Origin: Hyphomicrobiales bacterium | GTDB taxonomy: Bacteria; Pseudomonadota; Alphaproteobacteria; Rhizobiales; HXMU1428-3 | DNA length: 10,616 nt | Assembly (NCBI GenBank): GCA_021775385.1 | Contig: JAJFHW010000245.1 | Span: forward strand, 1 to 10,616 | Direction of reading: 5' to 3' | Part shown: positions 1 to 7,502 of the stretch, one piece after another | How positions within the stretch are numbered: the first letter of the stretch is position 1 | Layout: every line of letters starts with the position of its first letter | Translations under genes and position numbers: made by a program | Notes under the pieces: generated by a model | Seen by the model: only the letters and a program-made list of their open reading frames with translations | Database searches by the model: none | Told to the model about the DNA's origin: nothing

Positions 1-1342
1 AATACAAACTGTTTAAGTAAAGAGACGAACCATGCCATACATGGCGAACAGTTAGGGTCGCCCAGACAAAGCTAGTAATAAAAGCCAGTCCACCAACAAC
101 ACGCGGAATGAGAGGTGATTGCCAAAAGTCTAAATTTTTCCAAACCAAACGTATAAGCAAAAATATAAAAGAAGGGATTAGAAAACTTGGAAGTAGTAAA
201 TTAAAGAAGGTCTTCTCACCAACTTCCACCCCATATCTCAATGGTGAAAAGTGCACAAAGTTAGTAAATATAAAAGTTCCAATGATAAGCGGAAATGCAA
301 CTGGAAATATTCTGCTTTTCCAACCGTTAAAGAGAAAACGATAGAAAAAGATCACCGTTAGAAGAATTAACAATAAGCTGATTGAATGTGTATATGCTTC
401 AGCTGCTACTATAACCTGTAAATTTCCAAAATCATATGGACGTAGATGCCCCCCTACAAAAAGGTGCCTTATGGTGAGCAAGATAAAGCCACTCAGTAAA
501 ACCCAACTGGTCAGTTCTAGCACTGTTACATAGATAACAGGACGTCTTGTTCTTGCAATAAAGTGCACAATAGCTGCAATGATGCCAGGTACTAAATAAG
601 CAATCAGCAGCATATTAAAGATATGTCCAGTGCCAACAGGCTCGTTAGTAAAAAACGGGTTGAGCAATAAACCATGAGAAAGCAATACCATTGCAAGTGA
701 TAAGTAACCCAAAATCTGCGTGGCAGTCCTAAATATTACACTTGGCGATCTATCATCTAGTCGCATAAGAGCACCAGATAATACAAGAGCCGTAATTGTA
801 TGAGCAGCTTGCTCAGCAAGTTTGAAATCACCACTAAGCAAGTCACCATTATTCATGCCATGACGAATTTGCACGGTGAATAGGAGCGCGGTAAATAAAA
901 CAGCAACCCCTTCAAAAAAACGTTGTGGAGCATCTTTAACGGTTCTCCCCAGCAACAAACTAGCAATCCAGAAAGAGAGTGCGGGCAAACCATAAGCTGG
1001 TAGCAAAGAGTTGAAGATAATCGTGGTTGATGGGGTAAGGTTTAATGTTGGATGAAACAAGGTATAAGCGATAGCAACACCAGCGGCTACCATGGCGCTA
1101 AAGCGATAAACATGTAAGGGCCGAACAATACTAAGGCCAGCAAGAGCAACAGCTAAGAAAGAACTCAATACCACTAATATTGCACCATCAAATTTAAAAT
1201 ATACTGCCATGATGGCAAAAAGAGCTGATCCGCCAGCAATGAAAGTAAGGGGGAAAATTTCATTGAAATCTAAGCCCTTCAAGGAAGGGAGGCGTTTGAT
1301 AATTATTTCTGAGGATAAGCCAAGAGCTAGAGTGCCCAAAAG
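1..1342 (-). pseudogene. C-terminal part of DUF2339 membrane protein, downstream of in-frame TGA (runs off window)
   Basis: Reading the minus strand on past the TGA at 1343-1345 in the same frame gives 447 further codons without a stop, to the window edge. The translation begins LLGTLALGLSSE and ends VRHVWHGSSLYLNSLY. It is a chain of hydrophobic helices broken by short charged loops. The sequence RRPVIYVTVLELTSWVLLSG, the AEAYTHSISLLL helix, and a late VWATLTVRHVWHG segment resemble the C-terminal half of DUF2339 proteins, where an Arg-rich motif followed by HG is typical. It lacks its own start codon and ribosome site, so it is the rest of the gene that starts at 3013. With the N-terminal part and one residue at the TGA, the protein would exceed 1,000 residues, within the large size range of this family. 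It is either a gene broken by one nonsense codon or an artefact of one base error. Its function is unknown. Confidence 0.8.
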
Positions 1343-3013
1343 TCATACATATCCAATCCAATTCGGGCTTTGTATAAAATTTGAAACCCAGGTAACTGCA
1401 TAGGCTATTAGGGGAACAACAGATGCCGGTATTGCCCAGTTCAGTGCATGTGTCTCAAACTTCTGATTATTGGTTGCTTTAAGTACACCATAAACTCCAA
1501 TCATAATTGTAATGATAAAAAAGCCTAAACTTAACGAGGTGGCTTGTGTGTTTTGATTCCAATTATCCGTCGAACTTAATTCTGTATCCGCGATAGTGTA
1601 CATAAATTCCGTTACGGATATCCCTTGGAAAATGAAACCGATAAATGTAAACAAACCAAGTGCTGCACCTATTGCAAAAAGTAGAGAGAGCGCTGGTCTC
1701 AACCAGGCGCTAATCCAGAGTGATAAGACAACCACTGCAGTTGTTGCGATCGCTGTCGTTTGATAAGTTGTCGCATCAACATACAATAAAATAATTCCAG
1801 CAAGCCCTGTTATAAACGAAAACAATATTACGAAGAAGTCTTCATCTGGGTTATGATCAAGTGCAGATGATTTTATAGATGTTTCACTGTCTTCATCTGT
1901 GTCTTCCACCTCAGCTGTCTTTTGAAGTCTCCAAGTCAAGCCCAGGGTGCATAAACAGACAGCCAGTAAAGTTAAATAGGTCTTCAGAACAAATGATTGT
2001 AACAATTCATAATCACTATAGATGGTCAGAATAAGCGCCCAAAGTAGCGCCCCAACAGCAGCACATGCCATCAGCCAAACCCACGAACGAAAACGAGCGA
2101 TCGCCATTGCTGAATATGTGACAACCAATAAAAATGAAATAAGCGCCGTATAATTGGGAGAGGTAGTACTAACCAATGCGGGTGTTATATACGATCCAAG
2201 CAATCCTACAGCGGCAAGAGGCGAGCCATGAATAAGCGCCATCGTCAATGTTGATAGGGACAAAATTCCCATAATGGAAAAAGCAATTGCGGGGGAAATA
2301 AAACCAAATATGCCGTAGGCAATATAAGTTACGGCAAATAATATCATAGAGCCAACCGCCGTGAGGATCCCAGGCACATAAGCATTTTTGATATGAGAAA
2401 TATCTATTGCAAATGGAAGGCGGCGGAAATACTCACCAGCACCCATTAAAGCCAGACCAAACATAGCTGCCATTGCCAACCTGATTTTTGGCCCAATAAG
2501 CCCAACCTCAATAGAATATTTAATGAGAAATACAGCGCCAAATGCAAGGGCTATACCGCCGATCCAAACAGCCCACTTACCATCAGAAACTATGTTCAAT
2601 AATTTAGCTGAAATTTTCTCTAAAATAGGTGTAGGCGACTGAGCTTCTAATTTACTTGCCGCACGATCAGTCGAAAGAATGGTACTTTTGCGATGCGGGT
2701 TTTGTGAAGCTTCTTCAAGTTCAGACTGCTCCTTGAGTTTATCTGACTGAGGTTCGTCAACCTCCAAGGTAGCCCTCATCAGAGGCTTTTTTTCTTCAGT
2801 ACGAATAAGGGGGACAGAAGTGCTTTCGGCCAGAGCAGTCTCCAGCTCAGCATCATCTGCAGAGTCATCAAATTGAGGATTTTTTAGTTTTAAAAGGGTC
2901 GATTGAAGGTGCTCGATTTTATTTTTCTGAGCCTGGATTTGATTATGTAATTTCCAGCAAATAAAAAGAGCCAAAAATCCAGCTATATGCGCTAAGAATT
3001 CCAAATCAATCAT
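1343..3013 (-). CDS. DUF2339 multi-spanning membrane protein, N-terminal part ending at a premature TGA
   Basis: This 556-residue reading frame begins with one membrane helix (about residues 5-20). A short Gln/Lys-rich probable coiled coil (21-43) and a long acidic, Ser/Glu-rich linker (about 44-130) follow. The DUF2339 membrane domain then starts with KWAVWIGGIALAFGAVFLIK and VGLIGPKIRLAMAAMFGLAL, the characteristic Gly-rich first helices and GP-x-x-R-L loop. About ten helices follow, with an acidic loop (EDTDEDSE). DUF2339 proteins are inner-membrane proteins of unknown function. The frame ends after NWIGYV in a TGA, inside a helix, and the homologous sequence continues in frame. Start: ATG at 3011-3013 is preceded directly by AAAAGG with no spacer, too close to work well. 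The TTG at codon 4 lies about 9 bases after the same AAAAGG and is a plausible alternative start. The gene lies 433 bases downstream of acnB on the same strand. Confidence 0.8.
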   Translation of the reverse strand: MIDLEFLAHIAGFLALFICWKLHNQIQAQKNKIEHLQSTLLKLKNPQFDDSADDAELETALAESTSVPLIRTEEKKPLMRATLEVDEPQSDKLKEQSELEEASQNPHRKSTILSTDRAASKLEAQSPTPILEKISAKLLNIVSDGKWAVWIGGIALAFGAVFLIKYSIEVGLIGPKIRLAMAAMFGLALMGAGEYFRRLPFAIDISHIKNAYVPGILTAVGSMILFAVTYIAYGIFGFISPAIAFSIMGILSLSTLTMALIHGSPLAAVGLLGSYITPALVSTTSPNYTALISFLLVVTYSAMAIARFRSWVWLMACAAVGALLWALILTIYSDYELLQSFVLKTYLTLLAVCLCTLGLTWRLQKTAEVEDTDEDSETSIKSSALDHNPDEDFFVILFSFITGLAGIILLYVDATTYQTTAIATTAVVVLSLWISAWLRPALSLLFAIGAALGLFTFIGFIFQGISVTEFMYTIADTELSSTDNWNQNTQATSLSLGFFIITIMIGVYGVLKATNNQKFETHALNWAIPASVVPLIAYAVTWVSNFIQSPNWIGYV

Positions 3014-3446
3014 CCTTTTGTAAATTCAATAAAACCAGTAAAATATTACTGGTAAATACATTTTTCGTAAAACATGTTGAATGTAAGTATACAAAAAGAT
3101 TTAATGAACTTTTACTTAAGTCATTATTATATAATGAAAATAATATTCTTGCGTATGATGGAATTAGATGGGGATATAAAATTATACGCCTTTATTACAG
3201 TTATCAGGCTAAGCAGCGTATTTATGATCGAAGGCATCATTCCCTAAAGTGCTAACCGAAGAAATTTGTAAACCATCAATGCTTAATAGATTATTTTGAC
3301 TAGAAAATAGTAAAACTGAAAATTAAGTCATCGATGGTGTTACGTTCAATAAAGGCTATATCAAGGTTATAGACGAAATCAAAACGGCTATAACAAATAA
3401 GCAATTCCAAAGTCAGTGACAGAAAAATCGCCACTATTCAAATCTC
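3014..3446. other. 433-bp gene-less, AT-rich interval between acnB and the DUF2339 gene
   Basis: No convincing gene is present. The right end is the downstream side of acnB. There, GTTATAG (3366-3372) and CTATAAC (3388-3394) form a 7-bp inverted repeat with a 15-base loop. A second weak stem, GTGGCG with TGTCAC on the minus strand, lies about 10-30 bases after the acnB stop and could be its terminator, but no clear T-tract follows. The left end holds the dyad at 3034-3053. A 37-codon frame at 3134-3247 has no ribosome site. The stretch 3343-3384 resembles 6557-6594 in the other gene-less interval, including a 16-mer with one mismatch (ATAGACGAAATCAAAA against ATAGACGAAAGCAAAA), which hints at decayed repeated sequence. 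Confidence 0.5.
3034..3071 (-). promoter_or_regulatory. Candidate promoter with overlapping 8-bp dyad upstream of the DUF2339 gene
   Basis: ACCAGTAA (3034-3041) and TTACTGGT (3046-3053) form a perfect 8-bp inverted repeat around AATA, 21-40 bases upstream of the ATG. On the minus strand a weak promoter can be read across it: TTTACG (3066-3071), a 17-base spacer and TAATAT (3043-3048), each hexamer matching four of six consensus positions. A dyad over the -10 element is a typical repressor position. There is no T-run after the hairpin, so it is not an obvious terminator. The promoter is inference and the dyad is directly visible. Confidence 0.3.
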
Positions 3447-6233
3447 TTAAAAATGAACTGACTTTGGATCAATTGGTTTTTGTTGCGGAGGAGCGAACTT
3501 AGTAAGGTCGATGCCTTCCACAGCTGTTCTGTACTCTTCCATCGTAGGTGTTCTACCTAGGATAGCAGAAAGAACCACAACAGGTGTTGAGGCCAACAAA
3601 GACTCGCCCTTTTTCTCAGAACTGTCTTCTACAACACGCCCTTGGAACAAACGTGTAGATGTCGCTAACACGGTATCTCCTTTGGCAGCCTTTTCTTGGT
3701 TACCCATACAAAGGTTACAGCCTGGTCGCTCGAGATAGAGAATGTTTTCATATTCTGTACGTGCGTTGTTTTTGGGTGCAACATCATCAAATTCAAAACC
3801 AGAGTACTTCTGTAAAACAGCCCAGTCACCTTCATCTTTTAATTCGTCGATGATATTATACGTAGGTGCTGCAACGACCAAAGGTGCTTTAAATTCGACG
3901 CTGCCTGTTTGCTTTTCCAGGTTGCGAAGCATTTGTGCTACGATTTTCATGTCTCCTTTGTGAACCATACAGGAACCAACAAAACCGAGGTCGACTTTCT
4001 TTTCTGCTTTGTAGAATGAAATTGGTCTGATTGTATCATGTGTATAGCGCTTGGAGACATCAGCATTGTTCACATCTGGGTCGGCTATCATTGGCTCATC
4101 GATTAGATCGAGATCAACAACAACCTCAGCAAAATAATTAGCGTTGTCATCAGGAGTTAACGCTGGTTTTTCGCCAGATTTGATTTCAGCTATACGATTA
4201 TCGGCAATATTAATTAAGCCTTGAAGCGTTTGGGCTTCGTTATCCATGCCTTTATCGATCATAATTTGGATGCGATTTTTGGCAATTTCTAGAGAACCAA
4301 TGAGGGTATCATCTTCAGAAATACAGATGGATGCTTTGGCTTTCATTTCAGCTGTCCAGTCTGTGAATGTGAAAGCTTGGTCAGCAAGTAAAGTTCCGAT
4401 ATGAACCTCGATAATCCGTCCTTGGAAAACATTATCACCAAATTGCTTTAACATCTGCGATTGGGTCGCGTGCACAACATCACGAAAGTCCATGTGACTT
4501 TTCATGGTGCCTTTGAAAGTCACTTTAACAGATTCTGGTATCGGCATCGTGGCTTCGCCCGTAGCTAAAGCAAGGGCTACTGTTCCAGAGTCAGCGCCAA
4601 ATGCAACACCTTTTGACATGCGTGTATGACTATCACCGCCGATAATAATCGCCCAGTCATCTACCGTGATGTCATTCAAAACCTTATGAATAACATCTGT
4701 CATAGCATGATAAACATTTTTGGGGTCTCTAGCAGTAATCAGACCAAATTTATTCATAAAATTCATAAGCTTAGGGATGTTTTCTTGTGCTTTTATATCC
4801 CAAACAGATGCAGTATGGCAGCCTGATTGATAAGCACCATCAACAGTTGGTGATATAATTGTAGCTGCCATGGATTCAAGTTCTTGTGACGTCATCAAGC
4901 CGGTCGTATCCTGAGACCCGACAATGTTTACCTTCACGCGAACATCAGAGCCAGCATGCAAGACAGCTCCTTCAGTCACCCCAACTGAGTTAGCATTAAA
5001 GATTTTTTCCACTGCTGTAAGGCCTTGGCCTTCAAGAGAAATTTCTTTGGCAGGGGCGAAGACAGATTGCAATTCAATACCAAGTGTTGAGGCAGCAAAA
5101 CTCTGAAGCTTCTTGCCAAACACAATAGCATAGGAACCAGCAGCCTTAATGAACTCAACTTTTTGTGGCGTTAAAGAGGAGGAAATATCAACCAGCTCCT
5201 TGTCTCCATTGTAGAGCTTCTTTGTCTTGGTGTTAATGGTAAGAACTGTGCCGGTCTCTACTGAGTAGGTTTGCTCAAGAACCGGGTCATCATTTTCGTC
5301 CAAAATTGTATTGCCATCAGCATCTAGCTTTTTAACCCAGTTTTTCAGGTCAATACCAATGCCACCAGTAACACCTACCGTTGTTAAGAAAATAGGAGAA
5401 ATACCATTTGTTCCAGCAACAATAGGAGCAATATTAACAAAAGGAACATAAGGGCTTGCTTGCATTCCAGTCCACAAAGCAACATTGTTTACACCTGACA
5501 TCCGTGAAGAGCCAACGCCCATGGTCCCTTTTTCAGCGATTAACATCACTCTTGCATCAGGATGAAGTTTTTGAAGTTCTTGGATTTCAGCTTGTGCCGA
5601 TGGAGAGATCAGGCACTTTCCGTGTAGTTCACGGTCTGACCTAGAGTGAGCCTGGTTACCTGGTGAAAGCAAATCAGTAGAAATATCACCCTCAGCCGCG
5701 ATGTAGGTAACGACTTTAATCTCTTCATCAATCTCAGGAAGTTTTGTAAAAAACTCAGCTTTAGCATAACTTTCAAGTATGTTTTTAGCGATTTGGTTTT
5801 CGTCTTTATACGCTGTCTCTAATCGCTCCATATCTGCTTCATAGAGGAAGACTTGAGTTTTAAGGACTTCGGCAGCTTGTTTCGCAACATCTAAATCGTC
5901 ACCTAAGGCTACATCAAGGAGCACCTCCAAAGACGGCCCCCCTTTCATATGAGACAATAACTCAAAGGCGAAGGTTGGTGAGATTTCCTTAAGGACAGAG
6001 CTACCAAGAATAATCTCTTTTAAGAATTTTGCTTTTTCACCGGCAGCGCTAGTTGTACCAGGTAAGGTGTTGTAAATAAAAAACTTAAGAGAGTTTTCTC
6101 TATGCTCATTTTCGAGATCTTTAATTTGCGAGATGAGCTCACTTATAAGCGCACCATCGTCAATAGGCTTGGGGTTCAAACCTTGATTTTTTCTATTTTC
6201 AATCTCATTTAAGTAGTCTGTATACAAACTCAT
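3447..6233 (-). CDS. acnB: Aconitate hydratase B (aconitase / 2-methylisocitrate dehydratase)
   Basis: This is a cytosolic TCA-cycle enzyme that interconverts citrate and isocitrate through cis-aconitate; AcnB-type enzymes also hydrate 2-methylaconitate. The 928-residue protein has the AcnB order: an N-terminal HEAT-like helical domain (about 1-160, with GGPSLEVLLD), a swivelling domain, then the catalytic aconitase domains. The [4Fe-4S] ligands are visible: C755 in GSCMVHKGDM, and C839 and C842 in PGCNLCMGNQ. Active-site-type motifs such as IIIGGDSHTRMSKGVAFGADSG and STSTRLFQGR are also present. It is longer than E. coli AcnB (865 residues). Part of the difference lies between C755 and C839 (84 residues apart, against 59 between C710 and C769 in E. 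coli) and in a charged insert around ADGNTILDENDD. ATG 6231-6233 follows AGGA with a 5-base spacer, and the stop is TAA. AcnB clusters are sensitive to oxidants and NO, but nothing here shows NO-dependent control of the gene. Confidence 0.97.
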   Translation of the reverse strand: MSLYTDYLNEIENRKNQGLNPKPIDDGALISELISQIKDLENEHRENSLKFFIYNTLPGTTSAAGEKAKFLKEIILGSSVLKEISPTFAFELLSHMKGGPSLEVLLDVALGDDLDVAKQAAEVLKTQVFLYEADMERLETAYKDENQIAKNILESYAKAEFFTKLPEIDEEIKVVTYIAAEGDISTDLLSPGNQAHSRSDRELHGKCLISPSAQAEIQELQKLHPDARVMLIAEKGTMGVGSSRMSGVNNVALWTGMQASPYVPFVNIAPIVAGTNGISPIFLTTVGVTGGIGIDLKNWVKKLDADGNTILDENDDPVLEQTYSVETGTVLTINTKTKKLYNGDKELVDISSSLTPQKVEFIKAAGSYAIVFGKKLQSFAASTLGIELQSVFAPAKEISLEGQGLTAVEKIFNANSVGVTEGAVLHAGSDVRVKVNIVGSQDTTGLMTSQELESMAATIISPTVDGAYQSGCHTASVWDIKAQENIPKLMNFMNKFGLITARDPKNVYHAMTDVIHKVLNDITVDDWAIIIGGDSHTRMSKGVAFGADSGTVALALATGEATMPIPESVKVTFKGTMKSHMDFRDVVHATQSQMLKQFGDNVFQGRIIEVHIGTLLADQAFTFTDWTAEMKAKASICISEDDTLIGSLEIAKNRIQIMIDKGMDNEAQTLQGLINIADNRIAEIKSGEKPALTPDDNANYFAEVVVDLDLIDEPMIADPDVNNADVSKRYTHDTIRPISFYKAEKKVDLGFVGSCMVHKGDMKIVAQMLRNLEKQTGSVEFKAPLVVAAPTYNIIDELKDEGDWAVLQKYSGFEFDDVAPKNNARTEYENILYLERPGCNLCMGNQEKAAKGDTVLATSTRLFQGRVVEDSSEKKGESLLASTPVVVLSAILGRTPTMEEYRTAVEGIDLTKFAPPQQKPIDPKSVHF

Positions 6234-6259
6234 ATCTATCCTGAAGCAATTAGAGTTAA

Positions 6260-6265
6260 ATTATA
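6260..6265 (-). promoter_or_regulatory. Candidate -10 element for acnB
   Basis: On the minus strand, a perfect TATAAT (plus-strand ATTATA) lies 26 bases upstream of the acnB start codon. This would give a leader of roughly 20 bases. No good -35 hexamer lies 16-18 bases further upstream, and there is no TG extension, so an activator-dependent promoter or chance in AT-rich DNA are both possible. Confidence 0.3.
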
Positions 6266-6698
6266 AATGGCGCTTGAACGCTAGCTCGCAGAAACGTCTG
6301 GCAGCTGGAAAAAGCTGATTGAGCGTATCAATATTTTAGCCGAGATTAACTTGCAAGGTATTTTTCTATGGTGGTAAAACATAGTCTCAGCTAACATCAA
6401 TTCCTTGCATCATCTTAGGCTAATAGCTCCTAAAAAGGCTGTCTTTTATAGGGCTAATATCACCGTTCGTGTATTTAAGCTTTTCATGATTGAAAAGTAT
6501 ATACTTAGTAGAACAAAGGTGTCTTTTTCTTTAGTGCGGTCAAATCGTCACTACTCAACAAGAGTGGATCGAAAGGGCATAGACGAAAGCAAAAGGTACA
6601 GGCATGCGCTAGAGCGCGGGCTAAATTTGAATGCTAAAAATGCCAAAAAATACTAAAATCGGCGAATATCAAAGCCCAACTGAGCCTAAGGTTTCATT

Positions 6699-6740
6699 AT
6701 TAAGGGCCCAGATCTAATAATTAAAGGCCCAGTCTAATAA
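6699..6740. repeat. Imperfect tandem duplication of a 21/22-bp unit
   Basis: Unit 1 (6699-6720) reads ATTAAGGGCCCAG then ATCTAATAA. Unit 2 (6720-6740) reads ATTAAAGGCCCAG then TCTAATAA. They differ by one substitution and one missing base. GGGCCC in unit 1 is self-complementary. The pair sits in a gene-poor interval, and its origin and role are unknown. Confidence 0.6.
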
Positions 6741-6793
6741 ACAAGGACATGGACCTCATTGCCCTGTAAAACCGTACCAAATTTTGTTCAACT

Positions 6794-6822
6794 TTGCCGC
6801 ACAATGCCATCGGGTGCGACAA
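6794..6822. repeat. Inverted repeat with 9-bp stem (hairpin)
   Basis: TTGCCGCAC (6794-6802) pairs with GTGCGACAA (6814-6822) around an 11-base loop. Eight pairs are Watson-Crick; the remaining C/A position pairs as G-U only in a minus-strand transcript. It lies about 100 bases downstream of the DUF1971 stop, so it could be a processing or termination structure for that transcript. No T-run follows on either strand, so a classical intrinsic terminator is not supported. Confidence 0.4.
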
Positions 6823-6919
6823 TTTGTCAAGTGCCCAGTTACAAGGTCATTTGAGGGGAATGGTTTCTAGTGTTGGTAGTTTTATACTCTAGGCTTAAGG
6901 GGGGCGTATATAAAGATTC

Positions 6920-7207
6920 CTAAGTAGATTTTTTGTAAAATTCTAAATGGAATTTTACGGGGCCAATGACTTCAACATGGTGGGCTTCTTCAGGTTCAAT
7001 AATGACAAATTCACCTGCGCTAAGTGTGAGAATGTCTTCTGGCTTATTTTGCAAAATATAGTTGATAGCCCCTTCACTGATCACAGCTTTTGCCCAAACA
7101 TTAGGTTTCGTTTTATGCTCTTTCTGCAAAGCAAGAGGTAGAGTATCTTGGTCAAATTTAGGACTTTCAGAATATTTAGTCAGTTTCTCGGGTAAGCTAG
7201 TCAGCAT
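6920..7207 (-). CDS. DUF1971 small cupin, YeaR/TehB-N-terminal-like
   Basis: This 95-residue cytoplasmic protein matches the DUF1971 pattern: LPEKLTKYSESPKFDQDTLP (5-24), then KEHKTKPNVWAKAVISEGAINY with H31, W38 and G46, then a PEEAHHVEV segment (H76, H77) and a final KFHLEFYKK strand (H87). DUF1971 is a single-domain cupin fold, and the His cluster could bind a metal. The family includes E. coli YeaR, which is induced by nitrate/NO under NarL and NsrR, and the N-terminal domain of some tellurite-resistance TehB proteins. The biochemical role is unknown. ATG 7205-7207 is preceded by GGAG with about an 8-base spacer, and the stop is TAG. The gene is divergent from the norSY-type operon and shares an intergenic region carrying NsrR-like operators, which supports an NO-stress role by context. 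Confidence 0.88.
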   Translation of the reverse strand: MLTSLPEKLTKYSESPKFDQDTLPLALQKEHKTKPNVWAKAVISEGAINYILQNKPEDILTLSAGEFVIIEPEEAHHVEVIGPVKFHLEFYKKST

Positions 7208-7337
7208 TATACATCTCCATCAATGGCTCATTTAAAATGTTCTTGTTTGTTATGAGGCAATAAAAATTTGAAGTTATTTTCACAGTGCTTTTAAAATTTA
7301 AAAAGACCAACGAGTTAATAAATCAAACAATGCTATT

Positions 7338-7360
7338 AACATGCATGCAAAATACATCTT
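7338..7360. promoter_or_regulatory. NsrR-like operator 1 (11-1-11 dyad)
   Basis: Left half AACATGCATGC and right half AAATACATCTT flank a single A. This fits the proteobacterial NsrR pattern (AANATGCATTT, one base, AAATGCATNTT), with mismatches only at the two innermost left positions and a G-to-A at the degenerate purine position. NsrR is an iron-sulfur Rrf2-family repressor that releases DNA on contact with NO. The site lies 130 bases upstream of the DUF1971 start and about 75 bases upstream of the operon -35 element, so it could serve the divergent gene or be an auxiliary site. It was recognised by eye, not scored with a matrix. Confidence 0.5.
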
Positions 7361-7381
7361 AATAACATTTTATGCGCGTTA

Positions 7382-7395
7382 GCAATTTAAATTGC
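7382..7395. repeat. Perfect 14-bp palindrome in the divergent promoter region
   Basis: GCAATTTAAATTGC is its own reverse complement. It lies between the two NsrR-like dyads, 41 bases upstream of the operon -35 hexamer. A second, looser dyad, TTAAAT with ATTTAA around ATGC, lies at 7410-7425. Both are AT-rich, so chance is a real alternative to a regulator site. Confidence 0.4.
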
Positions 7396-7435
7396 AGTTA
7401 AAATCGCATTTAAATATGCATTTAATATATTTATA

Positions 7436-7464
7436 TTGACATCTGGATCTAGTTTTCTTTAAAT
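7436..7464 (+). promoter_or_regulatory. Sigma-70-type promoter of the norSY-senC operon
   Basis: A consensus -35 TTGACA (7436-7441) is followed by a 17-base spacer and a -10 TTAAAT (7459-7464; four of six matches). Transcription would start near 7471, giving a leader of about 30 bases before the ATG at 7503. NsrR-like operator 2 overlaps the -10 and the start point, as expected for repression. Confidence 0.6.
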
Positions 7465-7484
7465 AAGCATTCTAAATGCATCTT
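7462..7484. promoter_or_regulatory. NsrR-like operator 2 over the operon -10 and start site
   Basis: Left half AATAAGCATTC and right half AAATGCATCTT flank a single T. The right half is a perfect NsrR half-site, and the left half deviates at two informative positions. It overlaps the -10 hexamer at 7459-7464 and the predicted transcription start, a position where a bound repressor would block the promoter. With operator 1 it makes two similar 23-bp dyads within 150 bp. The assignment to NsrR specifically is inference from motif and gene context. Confidence 0.5.
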
Positions 7485-7502
7485 TTAAAGCGAGAGGTTC
7501 TT

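Larger units (their letters stand above)
6234..6919. other. 686-bp gene-poor interval between acnB and the DUF1971 gene
   Basis: I see no convincing gene. An open frame at 6405-6656 (plus) starts with TTG, lacks a ribosome site and has a very basic, unrecognisable product (it ends NLNAKNAKKY), so I do not call it. The interval holds the acnB upstream region, an imperfect tandem repeat (6699-6740), a hairpin (6794-6822), and a 16-mer (6579-6594) almost identical to one at 3369-3384. It may be the graveyard of a lost gene or element, but no transposase or integrase motif is recognisable. Confidence 0.5.

Noticed and set aside
1343..1345. TGA reassigned to Trp, or a selenocysteine codon
   Set aside because: About 49 other Trp codons in the window are all TGG, and DUF2339 is not a known selenoprotein family, so an isolated nonsense codon or base error is more likely.
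3134..3247. 37-codon ATG frame in the acnB-DUF2339 gap
   Set aside because: It has no Shine-Dalgarno sequence, its ATG sits in a TATAATG run, and the product has no recognisable features.
6405..6656. 83-codon open frame on the plus strand
   Set aside because: It starts with TTG, has no ribosome site and gives a highly basic, unrecognised sequence; it lies upstream of acnB in probable regulatory or decayed DNA.
3447..7207. acnB and the DUF1971 gene as one NO-defence unit because aconitase is NO-sensitive
   Set aside because: They are 686 bases apart with no shared motif or coupling, and acnB has its own candidate -10. Proximity alone is not evidence.
7436..7450. FNR/Dnr box at TTGACATCTGGATCT
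   Set aside because: The right half does not match ATCAA, and the left half is better explained as the -35 TTGACA hexamer.
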